A DNA stretch of 64,000 bases from Tabrizicola_A sp964393035 (GTDB lineage: Bacteria; Pseudomonadota; Alphaproteobacteria; Rhodobacterales; Rhodobacteraceae): the NCBI GenBank assembly GCA_964393035.1, contig CAYMRX010000007.1, positions 124,001 to 188,000 of the forward strand. Reading direction: 5' to 3'. Position numbers and translations under genes: made by a program. Below, piece after piece: positions 1 through 8,478 of this stretch (position 1 is the first letter of the stretch; each line of letters opens with the position of its first letter). The notes beneath the pieces were generated by a model that was not told the origin of the DNA, ran no database searches, and was given only the letters and a program-made list of their open reading frames with translations.

Positions 1-1404
1 CTGGCCTTCCGCGGTTTCCAATTCATAGCCCAAGAATTCCGTGGTGCCATGCGCCTCGGCGATTTCGAACCAGACCTTGGCATCGGCGGTACCACCCGCG
101 CCTGACCAAGCGGCGCGCGCCTTGGTTTTCTGCTCCTCCATCGCGGCGTCAAAGCCCTGCACATCCACGGCGCGGGCCTTTTCACGCAGAACGTCCTGCG
201 TCAGATCCAGCGGGAAGCCATAGGTGTCATAAAGCTTGAAGGCGACGGCCCCCGGCAGGTCGGCCCCTTCGGGCAGACGGTCCAACTCATCGGTCAAAAG
301 GCGCAGGCCGCGGTCCAATGTGGTCTTGAAGCGGGTTTCTTCCAGCTTCAGCGTCTCCTCGATCAGGCTTTGCGCGCGGGCAAGTTCGGGATAGGCCCCG
401 CCCATCTGCCGCACCAGGGCCTGCACCAGCTTGTGCATCACCGGGTCTTGCGCGCCCAGCATATGCGCATGACGCATGGCCCGGCGCATGATGCGACGCA
501 GCACATAGCCGCGCCCTTCATTCGAAGGCGTCACGCCATCGGCGATCAAGAAGGACACCGAACGCAGGTGGTCGGCGATCACCCGGTGGCTGGTCTTGCC
601 CTTGCCGTCGGGGTCCGCGTTGGTGGCATGCGCCGAAGCCTCGATCAGGCTGCGCATCAGGTCGGTGTCATAGTTGTCGTGCTTGCCCTGCAACAGCGCG
701 CCGATCCGCTCCAGCCCCATGCCGGTGTCGATCGACTGCATCTCCAACGGCACCAGCCGCCCGTCGGCGAACTGTTCGTTCTGCATGAAGACGTTGTTCC
801 AGATCTCGATGAAGCGGTCACCGTCCTGTTCGGCCGAGCCGGGCGGCCCACCCCAGACACTTGGCCCGTGGTCATAGAAAATCTCGGTGCAAGGCCCGCA
901 AGGCCCGGTCGGCCCCATGCGCCAGAAGTTGTCGTCCGAGGCGATGCGGATGATGCGCTCCTCCGGCAGACCGGCAACCTTTTTCCAGATGGCCGCCGCC
1001 TCGTCATCGGTGTGGTACACTGTGACGGTCAGCTTGTCCTTGGCCAGACCGAAGTCCTTGGTCAAAAGCTCCCAGGCGAAGGAAATCGCCTGATCCTTGA
1101 AATAGTCGCCGAACGAGAAATTTCCCAGCATTTCAAAGAAGGTATGGTGGCGCGCGGTATAGCCCACATTGTCCAGATCATTGTGCTTGCCGCCCGCGCG
1201 CACGCATTTCTGCGCCGTGGTCGCGCGTTTGTAATCGCGGGTTTCCACCCCGGTGAAGCAGTTCTTGAACTGCACCATGCCCGAATTGGTGAACATCAGC
1301 GTCGGATCGTTGCGCGGCACCAAGGGGCTGCTTTCGACATGGCGATGGCCGTTGCGCACGAAGAAATCGGTGAAAGTCGAGCGGATGTCGTTCAAGGACG
1401 CCAT
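1..1404 (-). CDS. alaS: Alanyl-tRNA synthetase, 3' end cut by window edge
   Basis: Charges tRNA-Ala with alanine in the cytoplasm. The visible 468 codons carry the class II catalytic core: RHHTFFEMLGNFSFGDY (motif 2 region, about residues 88-104), GPTGPCGP, and IDTGMGLERI (motif 3). The ATG at 1404 gives the expected N-terminus MASLNDIRSTF, typical of AlaRS. The frame is still open at base 1, so the editing and C-Ala domains lie outside the window. The gene sits 144 bp downstream of recA on the same strand, with the recA terminator between them, so it is probably transcribed separately. Confidence 0.97.
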   Translation of the reverse strand, partial: MASLNDIRSTFTDFFVRNGHRHVESSPLVPRNDPTLMFTNSGMVQFKNCFTGVETRDYKRATTAQKCVRAGGKHNDLDNVGYTARHHTFFEMLGNFSFGDYFKDQAISFAWELLTKDFGLAKDKLTVTVYHTDDEAAAIWKKVAGLPEERIIRIASDDNFWRMGPTGPCGPCTEIFYDHGPSVWGGPPGSAEQDGDRFIEIWNNVFMQNEQFADGRLVPLEMQSIDTGMGLERIGALLQGKHDNYDTDLMRSLIEASAHATNADPDGKGKTSHRVIADHLRSVSFLIADGVTPSNEGRGYVLRRIMRRAMRHAHMLGAQDPVMHKLVQALVRQMGGAYPELARAQSLIEETLKLEETRFKTTLDRGLRLLTDELDRLPEGADLPGAVAFKLYDTYGFPLDLTQDVLREKARAVDVQGFDAAMEEQKTKARAAWSGAGGTADAKVWFEIAEAHGTTEFLGYELETAEGQ

Positions 1405-1482
1405 GGGGAACCCCTTCGGGAATGCGGTTTCGCCCCCGTTTAGCCGCGCCTGCCCGCCCTGTCCACGGGCTTTTGCATGCAA

Positions 1483-1514
1483 ACCAAAAGGCCGAGGCAT
1501 CCGCCCCGGCCTTT
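1483..1514 (-). terminator. Rho-independent terminator of recA
   Basis: The arms AAAGGCCG (1487-1494) and CGGCCTTT (1507-1514) form a stem, extended by a further 3 bp after one mismatch around an ATCC loop. Read on the minus strand, the stem is followed by a T-rich tract (TTTTGGTTTG). It lies 35 bp past the recA stop and before alaS. Confidence 0.8.
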
Positions 1515-1548
1515 GATTTATTGATCAAATTCTGGTGGCCGTCAGGGC

Positions 1549-2631
1549 CTAGTCGTCCAGCACATCATCCCTGTCGGTCATGTCGAAATCCAGACCATTG
1601 GCCGCGCGGATCTTGTCTTCGATCTCCATCGCCACGCCGGGATTTTGTTTCAGGAAAATCTTGGCGTTTTCGCGGCCCTGCCCGATGCGTTCATCCTTGT
1701 AGGAATACCAACTGCCGGACTTTTCGACGACCCCGGCCTTGACGCCGATATCGACCAACTCACCCACCTTGGAAATCCCCTCGCCATACATGATGTCGAA
1801 TTCAACTTCCTTGAAGGGCGGCGAAACCTTGTTCTTCACCACCTTGACGCGGGTCGAGTTGCCGATCACCTCGTCGCGGTCCTTGATGGCGCCGGTGCGG
1901 CGGATGTCGAGACGCACCGAGGCATAGAATTTCAGCGCATTGCCGCCGGTGGTGGTTTCGGGGCTGCCGAACATCACGCCGATCTTCATGCGGATCTGGT
2001 TGATGAAGATCACCATGCAATTGCTGCGCCCGATGCTGGCGGTCAGCTTGCGCATCGCCTGGCTCATCAGGCGGGCCTGAGAGCCCATCTGCATGTCGCC
2101 CATATCGCCTTCGATTTCCGATTTCGGCACCAAGGCTGCGACCGAGTCGACAACAATCAGGTTGACCGCGCCCGAGCGCACCAGCGTATCCACGATCTCC
2201 AGCGCCTGCTCGCCGGTGTCGGGCTGGCTGATGAGAAGCTCATCAAGGTTAACGCCCAACTTCTTGGCATATTGCGGATCGAGCGCATGTTCGGCGTCGA
2301 CAAAGGCGCAAACCCCGCCCTTCTTCTGGCTTTCGGCAACCACATGCAGCGTCAGCGTGGTTTTGCCCGAGCTTTCCGGCCCGTAAATCTCAACAATCCG
2401 GCCCTGCGGCAACCCGCCGATCCCCAATGCAATGTCCAAGCCCAGCGACCCGGTCGAGGTCGCCTCGATGTCCAGCACCGCATTGTCCTGGCCAAGCTTC
2501 ATGATCGAGCCTTTGCCAAATTGCCGCTCAATCTGTGCCAGCGCGCTTTCCAGCGCCTTCGCCTTATCCATGCCCTTGCTGTCCATGCCCTTGTTCCCGT
2601 TCAATTCAAGGAGGTTTGAAACCGCCGCCAT
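1549..2631 (-). CDS. recA: Recombinase RecA
   Basis: DNA-dependent ATPase for homologous recombination and LexA co-protease of the SOS response. It is 360 aa, a normal length. The Walker A motif GPESSGKT is at residues 84-91. LIVVDSVAALVPKSE (Walker B region) and the L2-type segment FINQIRMKIGVMFGSPETTTGG are clearly conserved in kind. A longer open frame extends to 2712, but the ATG at 2631 has AAGGAG seven bases upstream and yields MAAVSNLLEL; the longer version would translate the promoter. The acidic C-terminus (MTDRDDVLDD) is typical of RecA. Confidence 0.98.
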   Translation of the reverse strand: MAAVSNLLELNGNKGMDSKGMDKAKALESALAQIERQFGKGSIMKLGQDNAVLDIEATSTGSLGLDIALGIGGLPQGRIVEIYGPESSGKTTLTLHVVAESQKKGGVCAFVDAEHALDPQYAKKLGVNLDELLISQPDTGEQALEIVDTLVRSGAVNLIVVDSVAALVPKSEIEGDMGDMQMGSQARLMSQAMRKLTASIGRSNCMVIFINQIRMKIGVMFGSPETTTGGNALKFYASVRLDIRRTGAIKDRDEVIGNSTRVKVVKNKVSPPFKEVEFDIMYGEGISKVGELVDIGVKAGVVEKSGSWYSYKDERIGQGRENAKIFLKQNPGVAMEIEDKIRAANGLDFDMTDRDDVLDD

Positions 2632-2697
2632 TGTCGTTCTCCTTATCACATGGCCGCGCATCGGCGGCAATTGCCCGTATGTTCTGCCTTTGTTTTC

Positions 2698-2728
2698 AAT
2701 ATATGGATACAAAACGAGAACATTACAA
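2698..2728 (-). promoter_or_regulatory. recA promoter with putative LexA (SOS) box
   Basis: On the minus strand, TTGTAA (2728-2723) is followed after 17 bp by CATATA (2705-2700), a plausible -35/-10 pair. Inside the spacer lies GTTC-N7-GTAT (2721-2707), one base off the alphaproteobacterial LexA consensus GTTC-N7-GTTC and with the usual T-rich middle. A weaker candidate, GTTC-N7-GTTT on the plus strand, is at 2681-2695. Placement in the recA promoter fits SOS repression. The consensus is family knowledge; binding is inferred. Confidence 0.55.
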
Positions 2729-2819
2729 TCGAAATCTTCCGATCCCAGCTTTTCCCGATCACGATTAACGAATAGTGAACGGGTGACGGGATTTCCGGGT
2801 TTTTAGGGGATTTTTCACC

Positions 2820-3413
2820 ATGATGGTGTTCTGGCAGCAGCGCTTGGCCTTTCTCGCAACGCCGAAAACCGCATCGACCGCGATCGAGGCGGCCTTGGGG
2901 GCGCTGGCCACCTTGGTGATTCTGCGGCCAAAAGAGTTGAAACATACCGATGCCACCCGGTTTGAGCGGTTCTTGCAGCCCTTTTTGTCCGAAGGCAGCC
3001 CGGCCCCGTTCGAGGTGGTCGCGCTGATGCGCGAGCCGCGCGATTGGCTGGGCAGTTGGTATCGCGACCGCCAGCGCGAGGATACGCCCGCTGAGCACTC
3101 CACGGCGGGCCTGAGCTTTGACGCCTTCGTGCGCGCCTATTGCACCACCGACAAACGCCCCGCCTTTGCCGATGTCGGATCGCAGGCGGCGTTCCTGACC
3201 ACGCCTTCTGGCGCCCAGATGCCACATCTCTTTCGCTATGAGGCGCTGGACAGCTTTGTCCAGTTTCTGGAAGACCGCCTGGGCTGCGAGATCACCCTGC
3301 CCCGGCTGAATGTCTCGCCCAAGGGCAGCACCGATCTGGCCGCTGACACCGAAACCCTGCTGCGCCAGACCTTGGCGCAGGATTTTGCGCTTTATGACAG
3401 TCTGAAAACCTGA
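2820..3413 (+). CDS. Sulfotransferase-fold protein
   Basis: A 197-aa protein with two hallmarks of PAPS-dependent sulfotransferases. FLATPKTASTAIE near residues 11-23 resembles the 5'-phosphosulfate loop, and LMREPRDWLGSWYR near residues 70-83 resembles the 3'-phosphate-binding R..S motif. It is divergent from recA and its stop abuts the cckA stop (TGA|TCA at 3411-3416). AGGGGA precedes the ATG by 8 nt. In related genomes similar proteins are often labelled gamma-glutamyl kinase, which I think is a misnomer because no kinase motif is visible. Substrate unknown. Confidence 0.7.
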   Translation: MMVFWQQRLAFLATPKTASTAIEAALGALATLVILRPKELKHTDATRFERFLQPFLSEGSPAPFEVVALMREPRDWLGSWYRDRQREDTPAEHSTAGLSFDAFVRAYCTTDKRPAFADVGSQAAFLTTPSGAQMPHLFRYEALDSFVQFLEDRLGCEITLPRLNVSPKGSTDLAADTETLLRQTLAQDFALYDSLKT

Positions 3414-5726
3414 TCAGTGCAAAAGCTGGCCCTGCACCGTCGCGGTCAGATCCGACAGGGAAAACGGCTTGGGTAGGAAGACCGAATTCGGGATGCGCGC
3501 CTGCATTTCCGACAGCGCATCCTCGGCATAGCCCGAGACAAAGATCACCCGCACATTCGGCCGGTCTTCCAACGCCTTTTTCACCCAAGTCGGGCCATCC
3601 AGCCCCGGCATCACCACATCGGTGACGAAAATATCCACCTCCAGCGTCGGATCTTCCAGCTTTGCCAAAGCCTCCTCGGCGCTTTCGGCCTCCAGCACAG
3701 TATAGCCGCGCATCCGCAAGGCACGGCTGGCAAAGGCGCGCACCGGGGCCTCGTCCTCCACCAGCAGCACCACCCCTTCGCCGGGGCGGACCACAACATT
3801 GGGCCGGGCGGGCGGGCTGACGATCTCATCGGTTGCGGTGGCCTTGTAGACCGGGAAATAGAGCTGAAACACGCTGCCTTCGCCTTCGGTCGAATCGACA
3901 AAGATAAAACCGCCGGACTGCTTGACGATGCCGTAAGCGGTGGACAGGCCAAGCCCGGTGCCCTCGCCCTGTTTCTTGGTGGTGTAGAAGGGTTCAAAGA
4001 TTTTCTGCAACCGGTCTTCGGGAATGCCGCAGCCGGTGTCGCTGACACGGATCAGCGCGTAATCGCCGGGCGGCAGAACAGCCCGGTCGCGGCGCAGTTC
4101 ATCGCGCAGGGTCAGGCCCTCGGTCTCGATATGAATGACACCGCCTTCGGCCATGGCGTCGCGGGCATTGACCACCAGATTCATCACCACCTGTTCCAGC
4201 TTGCGCCGATCCGCCCGGATCGGCTGCATCCCGATCCCATGGCTGAGCCGGAGCGAGATTTTCTCGCCCACCAGCCGGTTCAACAGATGCGTGAGATCCG
4301 ACAGCACATCTTCCAACTCCAGCTTTTCCGGCTTCAGCGTCTGCTTGCGCGAATAGGCCAGCAATTGCCCCACCAGCGCGGCGGCCCGGTTGGCGTTCTG
4401 GTGGATCTGGATCAGATCGGCATAGGCCGGATCATCGGATTTGTGGCGCAACAGCAAAAGATCGCAATGGCCGGAAATTGCCGTCAGCAAATTATTGAAA
4501 TCATGTGCAATCCCGCCCGCCAACTGGCCGATGGCCTGCATTTTCTGGCTTTGGACGAACTGCGCCTCCAGCGTTTTCAGGGCGGTGGCATCTTGCAAGA
4601 TGGCCAGGACGCCGGGGCGCCCGCCCTCCACGATGCGGCGCAGGGTGACCTGGACAAACGCCTCGCTGCCAAGTTGACGGGCGGTCAGCACCTCGGCACC
4701 GCCGGGCTTGCGGCCGGCAACCACATCGGAAAGCCAGTCTTCCACCGGGCGGCCCAAGCCATCGAAAAGGTCATGGAAGGCGGAGCCAGCGGTGCCATCA
4801 AGGTGCATTTGATCGCGCGCGGCGGCATTGGCCATGCGCAGCATGCCATCGGGGGCAAACTTCATCAGGGGCACCGGAACATGTTCGAAATCGGCTTGCA
4901 CGGTGGCCGTCTGCTCTGGCGCGGGCAAGGGCAGCAGGAATATCTCCCGCCGTTCGGCAAGCCCGTCCACCTCGGCCAGAAGGGCGCGCAGCGGGCCATC
5001 GACGCCATTCACCTCCACCTCCTCGCCCGAGCGCAGGACGGCGGTGTTGAACACCCGGTCCAGCCGCTTTGGCCGGCCGCCCAAAAGCCGCCGCATCGCT
5101 TCATTGGTGAACAGCACAACCCCCGCCTTGTTCGCGGTCAGCATCGGCAGGCTGAGCGTTTCCGCCCCGCGCCCAAGGGCGGTGCGGTCCGCGAATTCCT
5201 CCAGCCGCCAGAGAAAGCGGTCATCCGACAGCCGGTGAACCGCAAGCCGGGTATGCCCGCGGCGGCTGACCACATCTTCGCGTGCGGCCCCGGCATGTGC
5301 CGCCCGCGCCTGAAGCCGGTAAAGCACAGCCGAAGGGGCGGCAAAGGCATCTTGCAGCACCGAGACAAGCGTGGCCCCCGACACCCCGCCGAAACGGTCG
5401 CGCGCGGCGGCGTTCTGATAGCAGATCTGGCCTTGGCCATCGGTGGTGAAACTTGGTGTGGCATCATGGCCGGTCATTTGCACCAGACGCCGGTCCAACC
5501 GGCGCTGGGCCAGGGATTTCACGCCCGAAAGCCCGCGCCCGATCATCACCAGCGCCACGAAGGTCAGCCCGGTGATGGCCGCCCCCACCTGCACCAGCCG
5601 GTTTTCGGCAAAGGCCGCGACAACCAGCGCGGCAACGGACAGCAGAAGCAACAGCAGCACCGTCTGCGTGCTGCGCCCCCGCCGGCTGAACACCTGAGAA
5701 AGATCGCTCACCGGTTGGCCTGCCAA
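3414..5726 (-). CDS. cckA: Hybrid sensor histidine kinase CckA
   Basis: Bifunctional kinase/phosphatase that feeds the ChpT-CtrA phosphorelay, which controls motility, gene transfer agents or the cell cycle in alphaproteobacteria. The 770 aa contain two N-terminal membrane helices (about 21-40 and 47-64), PAS-like segments (about 90-375), the H-box GGIAHDFNN with His408, the N-box NARDA (520-524), GLGLS near 592, and a C-terminal receiver domain (about 652-768) with phospho-acceptor Asp703 in VTDVVMPGLDG. The frame begins at a TTG (5726); a GTG at 5711 (MSDLSQVF) is an equally plausible start. It lies 142 bp downstream of rsmB. Confidence 0.93.
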   Translation of the reverse strand: MAGQPVSDLSQVFSRRGRSTQTVLLLLLLSVAALVVAAFAENRLVQVGAAITGLTFVALVMIGRGLSGVKSLAQRRLDRRLVQMTGHDATPSFTTDGQGQICYQNAAARDRFGGVSGATLVSVLQDAFAAPSAVLYRLQARAAHAGAAREDVVSRRGHTRLAVHRLSDDRFLWRLEEFADRTALGRGAETLSLPMLTANKAGVVLFTNEAMRRLLGGRPKRLDRVFNTAVLRSGEEVEVNGVDGPLRALLAEVDGLAERREIFLLPLPAPEQTATVQADFEHVPVPLMKFAPDGMLRMANAAARDQMHLDGTAGSAFHDLFDGLGRPVEDWLSDVVAGRKPGGAEVLTARQLGSEAFVQVTLRRIVEGGRPGVLAILQDATALKTLEAQFVQSQKMQAIGQLAGGIAHDFNNLLTAISGHCDLLLLRHKSDDPAYADLIQIHQNANRAAALVGQLLAYSRKQTLKPEKLELEDVLSDLTHLLNRLVGEKISLRLSHGIGMQPIRADRRKLEQVVMNLVVNARDAMAEGGVIHIETEGLTLRDELRRDRAVLPPGDYALIRVSDTGCGIPEDRLQKIFEPFYTTKKQGEGTGLGLSTAYGIVKQSGGFIFVDSTEGEGSVFQLYFPVYKATATDEIVSPPARPNVVVRPGEGVVLLVEDEAPVRAFASRALRMRGYTVLEAESAEEALAKLEDPTLEVDIFVTDVVMPGLDGPTWVKKALEDRPNVRVIFVSGYAEDALSEMQARIPNSVFLPKPFSLSDLTATVQGQLLH

Positions 5727-5868
5727 AATCCATCCCCCGCAGATTCGCCCCTCCGCCTCATCTGGACGGGCAATGGTTAACCCCGGCTTAACGACCTTGG
5801 TCCCAAGCCGAAGATTACCGGGGCCTTTGCGAAGATTACACGGTCAATTCGCGCAAAAGTTGAAGATG

Positions 5869-7026
5869 TCAGATGTTTTCCCGCGCCAGCAGGGCAAGGA
5901 AAAACCCATCCCCCCCCGAAAGCGGCGAAAATCGCTGTTGTATCCGGCAGGCCCAGCCGCTGTGGCGCGCCAGAAAACCTGCGATCTGGTCTTCGTTTTC
6001 GTCGCGCAACATCGAGCAGGTGGCATAGGCCAGCACGCCCTTTGGCCCAAGCATCGGCACCACCCGATCCAGAATTTCGGCCTGCACGGTGGTCAACTCG
6101 GCCAACCGCGCCTCGGTCAGGGCCCATTTCCCCATGGGGTCACGCCGCCAACTGCCCGAGCCGGAGCAAGGAACATCTGTCAACACCAGATCATAGGGCG
6201 CTGTTTTTTCGGGGCTTTCCGAAAGATGCACCTTCACCCCCGCCCGCGCCGCACGCGGCGACAGATCGCGCAGGCGCCCCGGTGCGGCGTCATGGGCATA
6301 AAGCCGCACACCCGCCCGCCCCGCCATGGCCAAGGTCTTGCCGCCGCCACCTGCGCAATGATCCAGGACACGCATCCCGTCCCGCAAGGGCAGCGCCTCG
6401 ACCACGGCTTGCGAGGAGGCGTCCTGCAATTCGACCAACCCGTCAACATAGGCGGCGGATTGCTGAATTTTCCGGGCGTTTTCCGTGACCTCAAGACCAA
6501 ATTCCAGCCCGGAAACCGCCTGTGTCGCAATGCCGTCCTGTGCCAGTCGCTCTTGCGCAGCGGTCAGGGTTGCCTTGCGGGCATTGACGCGCAGAAAGAC
6601 CGGGGCGCGGTGGCGCATCTCTTGCAAAACTGCATCAAGATCCCCGCCCAATGCCTTTTGCAGGCGTGAAAAAATCCAATCCGGCACATCCAGCGCCTCG
6701 GCCCCGTCCGGGCTGCGCCCCGCATCAGCATCCGTAAGGGCCGCCGGGGCGTGCCCCTCACCGGTAAACAGTTCGGCCGGATCGCGGCCCGCCGCGCGCA
6801 GGCCCCCCAGCACCAGCCCCCGGCCCGTCATGCCACCGCCCAACGCTGCGAAAGAGCGTTTGCAGCGCAAGGCATCATAGACCAGATCGCGCACCGCATG
6901 GCGGTCACCCGATCCGGCAAAGCGGCTAGCGCGGCCCCAGTTGGTCAGGGCCTGTTCGGCGGGCTCGCCTGCCAGAATACGGTCCAGAACCGCAATGGCG
7001 GCCGAGGCTCGGGCGGCGGGGGTCAT
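5869..7026 (-). CDS. rsmB: 16S rRNA (cytosine-967-C5)-methyltransferase-like RsmB
   Basis: SAM-dependent m5C methyltransferase of 16S rRNA. The 385-aa protein has a NusB-like helical N-terminus (TPAARASAAIAVLDRIL) and a Rossmann domain with VLDHCAGGGGKTLAMA as the SAM loop. The two catalytic cysteines of the RsmB/Nop2 family are present: Cys287 in DVPCSGSGSW (motif IV) and Cys337 in YATCSML (motif VI). The ATG at 7026 overlaps the stop of the upstream SDR gene (ATGA), so translation is probably coupled; an in-frame extension to 7119 would run into that gene. Confidence 0.9.
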   Translation of the reverse strand: MTPAARASAAIAVLDRILAGEPAEQALTNWGRASRFAGSGDRHAVRDLVYDALRCKRSFAALGGGMTGRGLVLGGLRAAGRDPAELFTGEGHAPAALTDADAGRSPDGAEALDVPDWIFSRLQKALGGDLDAVLQEMRHRAPVFLRVNARKATLTAAQERLAQDGIATQAVSGLEFGLEVTENARKIQQSAAYVDGLVELQDASSQAVVEALPLRDGMRVLDHCAGGGGKTLAMAGRAGVRLYAHDAAPGRLRDLSPRAARAGVKVHLSESPEKTAPYDLVLTDVPCSGSGSWRRDPMGKWALTEARLAELTTVQAEILDRVVPMLGPKGVLAYATCSMLRDENEDQIAGFLARHSGWACRIQQRFSPLSGGDGFFLALLARENI

Positions 7027-7766
7027 GCTTTGCGCTCCTGCAAGATATTGCCGCCATCGACGACAAGGGTCGCGCCATTGACATAGGACGCGCCGGGCGA
7101 GGCGAGAAAGGCGACACAAGCGGCAACCTCATCCGGGCGTCCGGCACGGCGCGGTGGCGTGGAGGTGGCGGCGGCCAGTTCTTCAGGGGTCGAGGCCTCG
7201 GTCGCGATCCAGCCCGGCGCCACGGCATTCACCGTCACGCCATGGGACGCGACCTCTAGCGCGAGCGCATGGGTCAGGCCGACCATGGCGGCCTTGGCGG
7301 CGGAATAGGCCGCCTCGCCGGGGTTTGACACCAAAGGCCCCGTGACCGAGGCCATCATGATGACCCTGCCCCGACCTGCGGCAAGCATGGCGGGCAGATA
7401 GGCTTGAGTCACCAGAACGGCGGTGGTCAGCGTGGTGTCCATCTGCCGCCGCCAATCCTCGGGCGACATCTCCAGAAAGGCCATCTGCTCGGCGGGCGAC
7501 AAGAGCGAGCCCATCCCGGCATTGTTCACCAAAACCTCGGCCGGGCCGGTCATATCGTAAAGTCGGGCCACGGTGGCGGGGTCAGACAGGTCGCCCTGAA
7601 AGGCCAGAACGCGGAAGCCTTCCGCCAAAAGTTCGGCCCGCCGCGCCTCGATCCGGCCGGTGGTCGCCGCAATGGCCAGATCAAAACCCGCCGCGCCCAA
7701 GGCGCGGGCCGAGGCCATGCCAATGCCCCCCGGCGCGCCTGCGCCCGTGATCACCGCCAATGCCAT
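7023..7766 (-). CDS. SDR family oxidoreductase
   Basis: A 247-aa classical short-chain dehydrogenase/reductase using NAD(P)H. Visible motifs are TGAGAPGGIG (cofactor loop, about residues 7-16), NNAG in the middle, the catalytic Ser in MASVTGPLV, and the YSAAKAA catalytic Tyr/Lys segment. The C-terminal VNGATLVVDGG is typical of FabG-like members. It is the first gene of a two-gene unit with rsmB (4-bp overlap). Substrate cannot be assigned; the neighbour offers no clue. Confidence 0.88.
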   Translation of the reverse strand: MALAVITGAGAPGGIGMASARALGAAGFDLAIAATTGRIEARRAELLAEGFRVLAFQGDLSDPATVARLYDMTGPAEVLVNNAGMGSLLSPAEQMAFLEMSPEDWRRQMDTTLTTAVLVTQAYLPAMLAAGRGRVIMMASVTGPLVSNPGEAAYSAAKAAMVGLTHALALEVASHGVTVNAVAPGWIATEASTPEELAAATSTPPRRAGRPDEVAACVAFLASPGASYVNGATLVVDGGNILQERKA

Positions 7767-7857
7767 GGTGCCCCCTTTTGCCCCTTCCTAACGGGCGCGG
7801 CAAAATCCCGCAACGCGGGGGCTGGCAGAAATCTTGGCCATATCCCATCTTAAGGTG

Positions 7858-8478
7858 ATGAACCTGCAAGATCCGCCCCGAATGTCGCAAATCCTGCCGC
7901 GTCTTGCCGATGGTGAGGGCGAACGGCTGACAATAGCCGAGTTGGTGGCGCGCATGCAGGATCGCGCGCATACCGCCCTTCTGGTGCTGTTCGCGCTGCC
8001 CAATACCCTGCCTTCGATCCCCGGCACCTCGGCCATCACGGGGATTCCGCTGGTCTATCTGTCGTTGCAACTGGCGCTTGGCCGCAAGCCCTGGCTGCCC
8101 GGCTTCATCACCAACCGCAGCATCTCGCGCCAAGGGCTGGCCTTGATGCTGGAACGCGCCCAGCCTTGGATGGAACGCGGCGAGCGTTACCTGCACCCGC
8201 GTCTTGGACAATTGACCAACACGGCCGCGCAACGGGCGGTGGGCATCCTCATGGTCATTCTGGCGCTGGCGGTGCTGCTGCCGATTCCCTTTGGCAATAT
8301 GCTGCCTTCGCTCGCCATCATCTTCCTTGCCCTTGGGTTGATGGAGGAGGACGGCGCCTGGATTCTTGGCGGTCTTGCGACCACGCTGATCGGGGTCGCG
8401 GTGTTTTCCACCGTGCTGTGGGGCCTGTTCAAGGCGGCGGTTTTCGTGTTCCTCGGCGCGTTCGGGCTGGCGCCCTAG
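7858..8478 (+). CDS. exoD: ExoD family exopolysaccharide synthesis protein
   Basis: A membrane protein of the ExoD family, first linked to exopolysaccharide and alkaline tolerance in rhizobia; its biochemical role is unknown. About 206 aa from the ATG at 7858. The RLADGEGERLTIAELVARM N-terminus and hydrophobic stretches (ALLVLFALPNTLPSIPG, VILALAVLLPIPFGNMLPSLAIIFLALGL, and a C-terminal helix) are characteristic. The start is unsure: an upstream TTG (7834), GTG (7855) and a downstream ATG (7882) are also in frame. Its stop shares the palindrome CTAG with the convergent gene's stop. Confidence 0.8.
   Translation: MNLQDPPRMSQILPRLADGEGERLTIAELVARMQDRAHTALLVLFALPNTLPSIPGTSAITGIPLVYLSLQLALGRKPWLPGFITNRSISRQGLALMLERAQPWMERGERYLHPRLGQLTNTAAQRAVGILMVILALAVLLPIPFGNMLPSLAIIFLALGLMEEDGAWILGGLATTLIGVAVFSTVLWGLFKAAVFVFLGAFGLAP

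Noticed and set aside
2632..2712. In-frame N-terminal extension of recA
   Set aside because: It would translate the promoter and SOS box; the ATG at 2631 has a strong ribosome site and gives the normal RecA start.
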